Shown here: piece after piece, positions 26,401 through 34,873 of the stretch
Layout of the letters: the number at the start of each line of letters is the position of its first letter
How positions within the stretch are numbered: the first letter of the stretch is position 1
Assembly (NCBI RefSeq): GCF_001545075.1
Contig: NZ_FCOB02000031.1
Location: 26,852 to 90,851 of the forward strand
Direction: 5' to 3'
DNA length: 64,000 nt
DNA from: Caballeronia ptereochthonis
GTDB lineage: Bacteria; Pseudomonadota; Gammaproteobacteria; Burkholderiales; Burkholderiaceae
Notes under the pieces: model-generated
What the model saw: the letters and a program-made list of their open reading frames with translations, nothing else
The model's database searches: none
What the model was told of the DNA's origin: nothing
Position numbers and translations under genes: made by a program

Positions 26401-28404
26401 TCATTCGGATCTCGATTCGACGAGCATCACCGGCACGCTTCCACATCCCGCACTGCGCGCAATTTCGATGCCCTGCCACGGCGAAGCCTTGCCGTGATCG
26501 AACGCCATCGGATCGACGCGCCGGTCCGGCCGCAGCACGTTGAAGGGCCATGACGGACGCCGCAAACGCTCGTGCACGACCGAGCCGAGCCAGATCGGCG
26601 TGGGCGTCGCGCCCGGACGTTCACGCACTTCATAGTTCGTCGGCCAGAAGCGCAGCACGTCGCGCTCCTCGGGTCCGAGCGGCGAGCGCGCGAACACGAG
26701 CTTCGACGGCTCGCCGTTGTTCAGCCGCGGCAGCGCCGGCAGCGCGATCGCGGGCGCATTCGGCAAGACCACGGACATCACGCTCTTGAGCGTCACGTGC
26801 GACACCTCCGTCCAGCCGCGCGCGACGAGTTGCGCGCGAATCTGCTCGGGCGTCGCCGCCCATTGCACGGTGATCGGCTCGCGCCGGTCGCCTTCCATGC
26901 TCGATCGATAGCACGAAAACGTGCGCCACACGGAATCGGTCCACTCGATCGGCGTGATGACGACGGTCGCGGGCGCCGCGCTGTGCGCCTCGGTGTCGTC
27001 GCTCAGTTGCAGCGCGACGCTCGCGCAGATCACGACGAGCACCGCGACCGGCATGAACGGCCGCGGCTTCGGCTTGCCCGGGTTGCGCCACACCGCCGTG
27101 AGCGCGATCAGGAAAACCCACGTGGCCGCGAGCGCCACGCTGCCGAGCGCATCGGAAATCGTGAAACGGCCGAAGTACAGCCCCGCCAGCGCGACCGCCG
27201 TGACGATGCCCGAGGTCGCCGTCGCGACGAACACGCCCGCCAGCAGGCCCACGCGCCGCAGCAGCAGGAACGCGAGAAAGCCGTAGATGACGACCGTCGC
27301 CGCGATGTGGCTGCTCGGGAAGCGATGCTCCGACGGCGCGAAGGAGACGAGGATCGGCTCGTGCGCGGTAAAGCGGATCGCGGCGACGAGCAACTGCGAG
27401 AACGCGATGGCCACGACCCAGTACGCAACCGTGCGCCAGCGCCGCTCGAAGCTCATCCACACGATGACCATCGCGCCGAGCGCGAGCAGGGTCTGCGTGC
27501 TGCCGAGCGTGGCGGCGGCGTCGAGGATCGAGTCGGTCCAGGTCGAGCGGAACGATTGCAGCAGCCGATAGGTCGATGCATCCACCTGCACGATCGATGC
27601 GCCGCGCTCGACGTTCGTGAGCACCGAGAAGAACGCGAGCGCCGAGACCAGCAGCAGCACCGAGATCACCACGATGAGCCCGGTCGCGGGATTGCCGGGA
27701 TCGAGCGCGCGCGCGACGAGCCGCGCGGGCAGGCCGCGGCCCTTCTGCGCCCATCCGAGCAGCGCCTCGCGCGACGCGATGGTCCAGCGCATCGCGTGCG
27801 AGACGATCACACGCACCAGATTGAACATGAGCCAGGCGAGCGCCGTGACGATGACGAGTATCACGACGAGGCGGATCGACACCGCGCCCGCGAGTTCGAT
27901 CGACGCGCCGAACACGACGCCCGGCAGGATATGCGTGGGCGCCCAGAGCAGCGCGCTCAGGATGTTGACCGCCAGAAAGCGCGCGGGGGTCATGCCGGCG
28001 ACGCCCGCGACCACCGGCACGACCGCGCGCATCGGGGCGACGAAGCGGGCAAGCACGACGCTTTTCGCGCCGTGCGCGTCGAAGTACTTCCTGCCGGCGG
28101 CGAGCGCGCCGGGATGCGTGCGAAACGGCCACATCTGGGAGATCGTGTCCGCGTAGCGCTGGCCGAACCAGAAGCTCGCGGCGTCGCCGGCGATGGCGCC
28201 CGCGATCGCGCAGACGAATACCCAGCCGAGATTCAGCGCGCCGGTGCCGACGAGCGCGCCCGCGATGAACATCGCGGTGCTGCCCGGCACGAACGTACCG
28301 ATGAACGCGACCGATTCGAGGAACGACGCGAGCAGCACGACCGCGAGCGCCCACTCCGGGTGGCCCGACAGGAGGTGCAGCAGCTTGAAGTAGGAATGCT
28401 CCAT
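26401..28404 (-). CDS. DedA - PAP2 - LssY-type fusion membrane protein
   Basis: 667 residues. Residues ~1-200 form a DedA/VTT domain (ASFLESVAFIGTFVPGSTAMF, VLARFVAPMRAVVPVVAG). Residues ~240-470 form a PAP2 phosphatase-like domain with many helices and SEHRFPSSHIAATVV. The last ~190 residues are a soluble LssY-C-like domain (SVWRTFSCYRSSMEGDRREP). It probably acts on lipid phosphates at the inner membrane. The PAP2 motifs are unusual: HEP replaces the normal Arg-Pro, PSSH replaces PSGH, and Phe stands where the catalytic His is expected (YFGRFTISD). ATG 28404 chosen; ribosome site weak. It is 34 bases after selB. Confidence 0.85.
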   Translation of the reverse strand: MEHSYFKLLHLLSGHPEWALAVVLLASFLESVAFIGTFVPGSTAMFIAGALVGTGALNLGWVFVCAIAGAIAGDAASFWFGQRYADTISQMWPFRTHPGALAAGRKYFDAHGAKSVVLARFVAPMRAVVPVVAGVAGMTPARFLAVNILSALLWAPTHILPGVVFGASIELAGAVSIRLVVILVIVTALAWLMFNLVRVIVSHAMRWTIASREALLGWAQKGRGLPARLVARALDPGNPATGLIVVISVLLLVSALAFFSVLTNVERGASIVQVDASTYRLLQSFRSTWTDSILDAAATLGSTQTLLALGAMVIVWMSFERRWRTVAYWVVAIAFSQLLVAAIRFTAHEPILVSFAPSEHRFPSSHIAATVVIYGFLAFLLLRRVGLLAGVFVATATSGIVTAVALAGLYFGRFTISDALGSVALAATWVFLIALTAVWRNPGKPKPRPFMPVAVLVVICASVALQLSDDTEAHSAAPATVVITPIEWTDSVWRTFSCYRSSMEGDRREPITVQWAATPEQIRAQLVARGWTEVSHVTLKSVMSVVLPNAPAIALPALPRLNNGEPSKLVFARSPLGPEERDVLRFWPTNYEVRERPGATPTPIWLGSVVHERLRRPSWPFNVLRPDRRVDPMAFDHGKASPWQGIEIARSAGCGSVPVMLVESRSE

Positions 28405-28438
28405 CGTGATCGACAGACGAAAGCGCGGCGCGCGATCG

Positions 28439-30358
28439 TCAGACGGACTCGTGCCAGCGGCTGTCGGTTCGCAACAGATGAAGGTCGCGGTGGAATCGAG
28501 TGTACCCAACCCTGTCGAAGAACTCCAAAATCTGTATCGCGCGCTTGCGGCCGAGCGCGCTCGCATCGCGGAAGGCGGCAGCGCCGATCGCGCCGCCCTG
28601 CGCTTGCGCCTGCTCCGCCGCGAGCCGCGCCAGCGCGCCGATCGACGCGCGGCAATAGAAGAGATCACGCACCACCTGATACACGTCGCCGCGCCGCGCG
28701 AGCTTCTTCAGCAGCCTGCGCATGTCGTCTTCCGCAATGCCGTGCGTGCCGGCCAGATCCCGCACCCACGGAGGATCGAAGCGGGCGCCTTCGAGCGATG
28801 CGAGCACCGCGCGCGCGAGCGCTTCCTCCTTTTCGTCGAGCGTCACCGCGTGCGACGGCAGATGCAGCCAGGGGCCGCTCTTCGAGAGCCTGCCGCTCAC
28901 GACCGCGTCATCGACGAGCGCGCGCCACAGCGCATCCGGCGCGAGCGGCGCGGCCATGCGGCGCAGACGCGCGGCGTCGGGGCCCTGCTCGTCCGGAAAG
29001 CGCTCGTGGAAGGCGGCGAGCACATCGAGCAGGCGCCCGCTCAGGGCGCGCCAGTGCGATGCGGCGACGAGCAATGCATCGTCCTGCAAGGGAACGATGT
29101 GCGCATCGTCCGGCAATGCAATCGATGCCGCCGGTATGCCGCACAGATGCTCGATGAGCGAGCGCGGCAGGCCGTAAGGCGCCTGATCGAACAGCGCATC
29201 GACACGTCCGGTGTCGAGCAGCGCGGCAAGCGCATCGAGCCAGGCGCGGCGCTGCGGCGTGCGGCGCTTTCTCGCGGGCGCGAACGGATCGAGCACGCGG
29301 CCGCCGCCAACGGTCCGGTTCGCCTGCGCGTTGCGCACGATGAAACGATCGCCGGGCAGCGCGCCAACGGGTGCATCGAAGACGAGCTGCACGCGCGCGG
29401 TTTGCCCCGCGGCGAGCGTGTCGGCTTCGAGGAGCGCGGCGTGCGCCACGCGATGTGTCGTGCCGAGATGCACGTGCAGCGGCGCCCAGTGCGAGAGCGT
29501 GAGCGGCGCATCCGGCAGCAATGTCAACTCGACGTCGAGACGGGCGGACGCGCGCGCGAGCCGCGCATCGACGATCCAGTCGCCGCGCGACAGCGCGTCC
29601 TTGTCGACGCCCGCGAGATTCAGCGCGCAGCGCTCGCCCGCGCGGCCCGTGTGCACCGCGCGATTCTGCGCGTGGATGCTGCGCAGGCGCACGGGCTCGC
29701 CGCATGGATCGCGCGGGGCGAGCACGAGCATGTCCCCGACGTTCGCGCGCCCCGCGAACACCGTGCCCGTCGCGATCGTGCCCTGGCCGGACAGCGTGAA
29801 GACGCGATCGACGGCGAGGCGGAAGAAGCCGTCGTCGCGGCGCGTGCGCCAGTGCGCGGCGGCATCGTGCAGATGCGCGTCGAGCGCGGCGACGCCCGCG
29901 TCGCTTTCCCTGGTGGCGTCGGTGTCGAACAGGGGCGCGCCGCGCAACGGACTCTCGGCGAGCAGCGCTTCGATTTCCGCGTGCACCTCGCGCACGCGCG
30001 ACGCTTCCACGCGATCGCACTTGGTCACCGCGACCGCGCCCTGCGTCACGCCGAGCAGTTCGAGTATCGCGAGATGCTCGCGCGTCTGCGGCATGACGCC
30101 ATCGTCGACGGCGATCACGAGGAGCGCGAAATCGATGCCGCACGCGCCCGCCGCCATCGTGTGCACGAGCTTTTCGTGGCCCGGAACGTCGATGAAGCCG
30201 AGCACGCCGCCATCCGCGAGCGGCACGTACGCGTAGCCCAGCTCGATCGAGATGCCGCGCGCCTTCTCTTCCTTCAGGCGATCGGTGTCGACGCCCGAGA
30301 GCGCGCGCACGAGCGTGGTCTTGCCGTGGTCGATGTGTCCCGCCGTGCCGACGATCAT
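28439..30358 (-). CDS. selB: Selenocysteine-specific elongation factor
   Basis: 639-residue GTPase that brings Sec-tRNA to the ribosome and binds the SECIS hairpin. G domain motifs: GTAGHIDHGKTTL (P-loop), RGISIELGYAY (switch I), DVPGHEKLV and TKCD. The C-terminal winged-helix repeats that bind mRNA are present (for example FDPPWVRDLAGTHGIAEDDMRRLLKKLA and the last one ending RWHESV). Start ATG 30358 overlaps the selA stop by four bases, so it is coupled to selA. Confidence 0.96.
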   Translation of the reverse strand: MIVGTAGHIDHGKTTLVRALSGVDTDRLKEEKARGISIELGYAYVPLADGGVLGFIDVPGHEKLVHTMAAGACGIDFALLVIAVDDGVMPQTREHLAILELLGVTQGAVAVTKCDRVEASRVREVHAEIEALLAESPLRGAPLFDTDATRESDAGVAALDAHLHDAAAHWRTRRDDGFFRLAVDRVFTLSGQGTIATGTVFAGRANVGDMLVLAPRDPCGEPVRLRSIHAQNRAVHTGRAGERCALNLAGVDKDALSRGDWIVDARLARASARLDVELTLLPDAPLTLSHWAPLHVHLGTTHRVAHAALLEADTLAAGQTARVQLVFDAPVGALPGDRFIVRNAQANRTVGGGRVLDPFAPARKRRTPQRRAWLDALAALLDTGRVDALFDQAPYGLPRSLIEHLCGIPAASIALPDDAHIVPLQDDALLVAASHWRALSGRLLDVLAAFHERFPDEQGPDAARLRRMAAPLAPDALWRALVDDAVVSGRLSKSGPWLHLPSHAVTLDEKEEALARAVLASLEGARFDPPWVRDLAGTHGIAEDDMRRLLKKLARRGDVYQVVRDLFYCRASIGALARLAAEQAQAQGGAIGAAAFRDASALGRKRAIQILEFFDRVGYTRFHRDLHLLRTDSRWHESV

Positions 30359-31800
30359 GCGCCTTCGCTCCGCGCGTCCAGTTGCGCGATGAACGCGGCC
30401 TCGTCCGCTTCCTCGAGACAGCGCAGATCGAGCCGCAGTGCACCGTCCGCGATGCGCCCGATCACCGGCCGCGGCAACTCGCGCAGCCGCTTCTCGATGT
30501 GGTTCAGCTGGCCACCCGGACGCTTGCCGCTCGCGAGGCGCACCGCGAGGCCGTAGCTCGGCAAGACGTCGACGGGCAACGCGCCGCTGCCGATCTGGCT
30601 GAACATCGGCTCGGCGCTCACGGCGAATTCGTCGCCGGCCCAACGCTGCAGCGCGGGCTGGATACGTTCGGCGGCGATGCGCATCGCATCGGCGGGGCGC
30701 GTGAGCAGGCGCAGCGTCGTCAGGCGCTCGGCCAGCGTCTCGGGCGCGCGATAAAGACGCAGCACCGCTTCGAGCGCCGCGAGCGTCAGCTTGCCGACGC
30801 GCAGCGCGCGCTTCAGCGGATGCTTCTTGATCTTCGCGATGAGATCCTTGCGGCCGACGATCAGTCCCGCCTGCGGCCCGCCCAGCAGCTTGTCGCCGCT
30901 GAAGGTGACGAGGTCCGCGCCCGCCGCGACGGTCTCGCGCACGGTCGCTTCGCGCGGCAAGCCCCATTGCGCGAGATCGACGAGCGTGCCGCTGCCCAGA
31001 TCCATCGCCAGGGGCAGGCCGCGCGCCTTCGCGAGCGGCGCGAGCTCGGCGAGCGTCACTTCCTTGGTAAATCCGGTCACCGCGTAGTTGCTGCAATGGA
31101 CCTTCATCAGCAGCGCGGTTTTCGGGCCGATCGCTTCGTCGTAGTCTTTCAGATGCGTGCGGTTGGTCGTGCCGACTTCGTGCAGCTTCGCGCCCGCGCG
31201 GCTCATGATGTCCGGAATGCGAAACGCGCCGCCGATCTCCACGAGCTCGCCGCGCGACACGATCACTTCCTTGCGCGACGCGAGCGCCGAGAGCGTGAGC
31301 AGCACCGCCGCCGCGTTGTTGTTCACGACGGTCGCGGCTTCGGCGCCCGTCAGTTCGCAGATCAGCCCGTTGATGAGATCGTCGCGGTCGCCGCGCGCGC
31401 CCGTGGCGAGATCGAATTCGAGATTCGCGGGGCGCGTGAGGATCTCCGCCACCGCCTTCACCGCCTCGTCCGGCAGGAGCGCGCGGCCGAGGTTCGTGTG
31501 CAGCACCGTGCCGGTGAGATTGAAGACGCTGCGCACATTGCCTCGCGCGCGCTTCGCGAGACCTGCGCCGACGGTTTGCGCGAGCGCCGCGTCGCCCAGC
31601 GCATCCACGGAAGCGCGGCCTGCCTGCACGTCGCCGCGCCACGCATCGAGCGCCGCACGCAACGCGGCAAGCGTCTGCGTGCGCCCGTATGCGGCGATGA
31701 CCGGCTCGAATTCCTGCGACGCCAGCACGCGCTCGACCGACGGCACGCGGGTCATCAATGCGCGCAGTTCGCCGCCATCGTTTCCCTTGACGTCGCTCAT
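30355..31800 (-). CDS. selA: L-seryl-tRNA(Sec) selenium transferase
   Basis: 481-residue PLP enzyme that converts Ser-tRNA(Sec) to Sec-tRNA(Sec) with selenophosphate. The PLP lysine is in TFSGDKLLGGPQAG; FNLTGTVLHTNLGRALLP and VEIGGAFRIPDIM are family hallmarks. Start ATG 31800 (SDVKGNDGG) fits the 7-base gap to fdhE; a longer open frame runs into fdhE. selD, needed to make selenophosphate, is not in the window. Confidence 0.96.
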   Translation of the reverse strand: MSDVKGNDGGELRALMTRVPSVERVLASQEFEPVIAAYGRTQTLAALRAALDAWRGDVQAGRASVDALGDAALAQTVGAGLAKRARGNVRSVFNLTGTVLHTNLGRALLPDEAVKAVAEILTRPANLEFDLATGARGDRDDLINGLICELTGAEAATVVNNNAAAVLLTLSALASRKEVIVSRGELVEIGGAFRIPDIMSRAGAKLHEVGTTNRTHLKDYDEAIGPKTALLMKVHCSNYAVTGFTKEVTLAELAPLAKARGLPLAMDLGSGTLVDLAQWGLPREATVRETVAAGADLVTFSGDKLLGGPQAGLIVGRKDLIAKIKKHPLKRALRVGKLTLAALEAVLRLYRAPETLAERLTTLRLLTRPADAMRIAAERIQPALQRWAGDEFAVSAEPMFSQIGSGALPVDVLPSYGLAVRLASGKRPGGQLNHIEKRLRELPRPVIGRIADGALRLDLRCLEEADEAAFIAQLDARSEGA

Positions 31801-31807
31801 GCGTCGC

Positions 31808-32782
31808 TCATCGCTCGTCTTTCGGCTGTTCCGGCCACAGCCACGGATGGGGCGCCGCGCGCCGATAGCCCGCATCGCCCATCAGCAGATCGAGCGTGAG
31901 GCTCGCGAGATCGTCCGCGTAGGGCTCGAAGTCGAAGGCCTTGTCCTGATAGCCGATCTTGCGATACGTGCCGCATTCGTCGCACGACTCGGCCTTGAGC
32001 GGCGCCTTGCGCGCGAGTTCCGTCTTGTCTTCGTCGCGGGCGTCGACCGCGCTCATCGCGTGATAGGCGATGCCCTTGGTCGAATCGCAGTTCGAGCATT
32101 TCGCGCGCACGACGTGCAGTTCGGTCGCGCACAGCCCGCATTGCACATAGCGATAGCCTTCGTACGCGCCGCCCACGCGCACGATGCTCGCCACCGGCAC
32201 GGAGCCGCACACCGGACAAACGCCGGGCGTGTCGAGATACGGCACGTCTTTCATGTCGATGCGGCTCGCGAGATCGGTCCACACGACCTGCAGCGCGGCC
32301 ATGATGAAGGGCGCGGCGGCGGGATCGATTTCGGCGAAGCGCAGTGAGAGGATCGCGTCGGCTTGCGCATCGAGCGCGGCCGCATCCGTCGTGCGCAGGC
32401 GGACGACGAGTTGCACGAGCGCCGGCGTCAGCGCGCCCGCGGCGTCGATATCGTCGAGCAGCATGAACAGGACGTCGCGCCAGGCGGGATCGCGGGCATC
32501 CGTGAGCGCGGGGACGATCGGCATCGAATGGCGTTGATTCAATTCGATCGATTCGCGCGAAGGCATCGGCGCGTGGAAGTTCGTGAGCACGCGCTGCTGG
32601 GCATCGGCGAGCGCGGCCATCAGGTGCAGATAGCCGGAGATGGGATTGCTCGCGTCGGCAAGCTGCAGGAGACGCGCGGCGCGCGCGGCGAAGACGGTGG
32701 CGCGCTCGGGCATGCGCAGGCGCGGAATGGCCGATTGATCGAGCGATTCGATTTGCGCGGCTTCGACGATGCGTTGGACCAC
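31808..32782 (-). CDS. fdhE: Formate dehydrogenase accessory protein FdhE
   Basis: 324 residues, cytoplasmic assembly factor for the Tat-exported formate dehydrogenase. Four CxxC pairs that bind iron are visible (CPVCGS, CGLC, CSNC, CDEC). Start read as GTG 32782 with a GAGGAA site 7 bases upstream; this gives the usual N-terminus VVQRIVEAAQIESLDQSAIPRLR-like. An upstream TTG at 32815 is less likely. First gene of fdhE-selA-selB. Confidence 0.93.
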   Translation of the reverse strand: MVQRIVEAAQIESLDQSAIPRLRMPERATVFAARAARLLQLADASNPISGYLHLMAALADAQQRVLTNFHAPMPSRESIELNQRHSMPIVPALTDARDPAWRDVLFMLLDDIDAAGALTPALVQLVVRLRTTDAAALDAQADAILSLRFAEIDPAAAPFIMAALQVVWTDLASRIDMKDVPYLDTPGVCPVCGSVPVASIVRVGGAYEGYRYVQCGLCATELHVVRAKCSNCDSTKGIAYHAMSAVDARDEDKTELARKAPLKAESCDECGTYRKIGYQDKAFDFEPYADDLASLTLDLLMGDAGYRRAAPHPWLWPEQPKDER

Positions 32783-32872
32783 GGGTGGTTCCTCGCGGAG
32801 GGGGCGGTCGATCAAGCATATCAGCTTATATGCGCGGGATCAGAGTGGTCCGAAACTTCTCCGCATCTTCTG

Positions 32873-33106
32873 ATATGGGGCAACAGCGCGGCCGTCCGCC
32901 CGCCAGCGGCTCTGCTCGATCAGGTTCATCTCACGCTGGGTGACAAGCTGATCGTGGATATCCGTCCGGAAGGAATCATGCTCGCTCCGGCACGCCCCAA
33001 ATATTCGCTGGAAGAACGCGTCGCGCAATGCGACCTGAAGGCGTCCGTTCCAGAGGATCTGGCCGACTGGAACGGCACCAGGCCGGTGGGACGCGAAGCA
33101 TGGTAA
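32873..33106 (+). pseudogene. MazE-type antitoxin remnant
   Basis: The reading WGNSAAVRPPAALLDQVHL and LGDKLIVDIRPEGIML then KYSLEERVAQCD is a MazE antitoxin (AbrB-like DNA-binding fold plus toxin-binding tail), ending GREAW. The normal first residues and start codon are gone; only ATA stands in place. It overlaps the start of the mazF remnant as in intact mazEF pairs. It lies in the opposite direction inside the formate dehydrogenase gene cluster. Confidence 0.7.
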
Positions 33107-33272
33107 GGCGTGTCAAATTCGAACGGGGCGACATCGTGCGTGTAAGTTTGAATCCGGCAATGAGGCACGACAAACGGGGTGACTTCCCCCCGCGCGGCGC
33201 CCGCAAGATCGAACGCGCCCCGTCGAGGTGATCAACGACGCCCTCGCGCGCCTTCAGACCATTCTCGACTGA
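33100..33272 (+). pseudogene. MazF-type toxin remnant, internal deletion and frameshift
   Basis: It starts like an intact MazF (MVRRVKFERGDIVRVSLNP) but after about 29 codons jumps to the C-terminal end (GARKIERAP, then in another frame VINDALARLQTILD). Most of the ~110-residue RNase fold is missing, and one base is lost near 33220-33230. It cannot be a working toxin. Confidence 0.75.
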
Positions 33273-33281
33273 CCTTCACGC

Positions 33282-33932
33282 CTACTTCCCGATAATCTCT
33301 CTGAACCACCTGGGATGATGCTTCCTCGCCCATCCATAAGTGACGGTGCCGCGCGTCATCGCGCCGATCGACCCCTTGACCCACAGCGCCGCGTAAATAT
33401 GCACGATGATCGACACGATCAGCACGAACGCCGTCGCCGCATGCACGACTGACGCGATGCGGATCACCGTGATCGGGAAGTAGAACGCGAAATACGCGCG
33501 CCAGATCACGATCCCGCTCAGCAGCAGCAACACGAGACTCGCCACCATCACGAAGAACAGGATCTTCTGTCCCGCGTTGTACTTGCCGATCTCCGGCAGC
33601 CGGTCTTCGCGATTGGCGAGCACGTCGTTCATCTGTTTCATCCACTGGACGTCGTTCTTGTCCAGATAGTTGTGATGCCAGAAGCGCAATGCGAGGATCA
33701 GGAACGAGACGAACATGACGCAGCCGACGAACGGATGCAGGATGCGCGTCCACTGCCCGCCGCCGAACACCGCGTAAAGCCATGACATCGACGGATGGAA
33801 CATCGCGAGCCCGGAAAGCGCGAGCAGGACGAACGTGATCGCGGTGATCCAGTGGTTCGTGCGCTCGTTCGGCGTGTAGCGCAGGATCAGGCGATTGCCC
33901 TTGACATCACGCAGTTCGCTATCGTGTTTCAT
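33282..33932 (-). CDS. fdoI: Formate dehydrogenase cytochrome b subunit (gamma)
   Basis: 216 residues with four membrane helices and His ligands for two haems b (TNHWITAITFVLLAL, RILHPFVGCVMFV, RFWHHNYL, VHAATAFVLIVSIIVHIYAALW). It passes electrons from the periplasmic subunits to quinone. The start at 33932 overlaps fdoH by 14 bases and has AGGAG upstream. Confidence 0.95.
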   Translation of the reverse strand: MKHDSELRDVKGNRLILRYTPNERTNHWITAITFVLLALSGLAMFHPSMSWLYAVFGGGQWTRILHPFVGCVMFVSFLILALRFWHHNYLDKNDVQWMKQMNDVLANREDRLPEIGKYNAGQKILFFVMVASLVLLLLSGIVIWRAYFAFYFPITVIRIASVVHAATAFVLIVSIIVHIYAALWVKGSIGAMTRGTVTYGWARKHHPRWFREIIGK

Positions 33933-34863
33933 CTGAATGCTCCTGTCCGCCTTCGCGCCGGCGCCGCACTTCCTCGGCTTCGCGCTGCGCGTCGAGTTCT
34001 TCTTCCTCGCTCACTTCGTTCGGTCCCACACGCGTGTAATGGAAGAAGCCCGCGAGCGCCGCGAGCCCGATGCCGATCATCGCGAGCGGCTTCGTCACGC
34101 CCTTCCAGACCGACACGAGCGGGCTGATGTGCGGGTCCTTCGCGAGACCGTGATATAGCTCAGGCTGGTCCGCGTGATGCAGCACGTACATCACGTGCGT
34201 GCCGCCCACGCCGGCCGGATCGTACAAACCGGCGTTGGCGAAACCGCGCTCCTTCAGATCCTCGACGCGCTCGGCCGCCTGCGCCTGCATGTCCACCTTG
34301 GTGCCGAACATGATCGCGCCGGTCGGGCACGTCTTCACGCACGCGGGCTCCTGCCCGACCGCGACGCGATCCGAACAGAGCGTGCACTTATAGACGCGAT
34401 GATCCTCCTTCGACAGACGCGGAATATTGAACGGGCAACCGGTGATGCAGTAACCGCAGCCGATGCAGTTCTCCTCGTGAAAATCCACGATGCCGTTCGT
34501 GTACTGCACGATCGCGCCCGGCGAGGGACACGCCTTGAGACAACCCGGGTCCTCGCAATGCATGCAGCCGTCCTTGCGGATCAGCCATTCGAGATCGCCC
34601 TTCGGATTCTCGTATTCGGTGAAGCGCATCACCGTCCACGAGTGCTCCGTGAGGTCGCGCGGGTTGTCGTAGATGCCGGTCGTGTAGCCGATGTCGTCGC
34701 GCAGGTCGTTCCACTCCATGCACGCCGTCTGGCACGCCTTGCAGCCGATGCACTTCGACACGTCGATCAGTTTCGCCACCGTGCCCGTCGACGGATCGCG
34801 CACCTGCGGGGCCGGCGTGGTGGTGGCCGAGAGCCGCTTGATATCCAGCGATTGCAGTGCCAT
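33919..34863 (-). CDS. fdoH: Formate dehydrogenase iron-sulfur subunit (beta)
   Basis: 314 residues with four ferredoxin-type cysteine clusters (SKCIGCKACQTACMEW, GCMHCEDPGCLKACP, NCIGCGYCITGCPFN, CTLCSDRV ... CVKTCPTG) and one C-terminal membrane anchor (PLAMIGIGLAALAGFFHY). It links the catalytic subunit to the cytochrome. It is 10 bases after fdoG with GGAGAACGAG before the ATG. Confidence 0.95.
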   Translation of the reverse strand: MALQSLDIKRLSATTTPAPQVRDPSTGTVAKLIDVSKCIGCKACQTACMEWNDLRDDIGYTTGIYDNPRDLTEHSWTVMRFTEYENPKGDLEWLIRKDGCMHCEDPGCLKACPSPGAIVQYTNGIVDFHEENCIGCGYCITGCPFNIPRLSKEDHRVYKCTLCSDRVAVGQEPACVKTCPTGAIMFGTKVDMQAQAAERVEDLKERGFANAGLYDPAGVGGTHVMYVLHHADQPELYHGLAKDPHISPLVSVWKGVTKPLAMIGIGLAALAGFFHYTRVGPNEVSEEEELDAQREAEEVRRRREGGQEHSDETR

Positions 34864-34873
34864 CTCGTTCTCC

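Noticed and set aside
26572..29157. 861-codon plus-strand open frame opposite the DedA-PAP2 and selB genes
   Set aside because: Antisense shadow; no ribosome site or domain.
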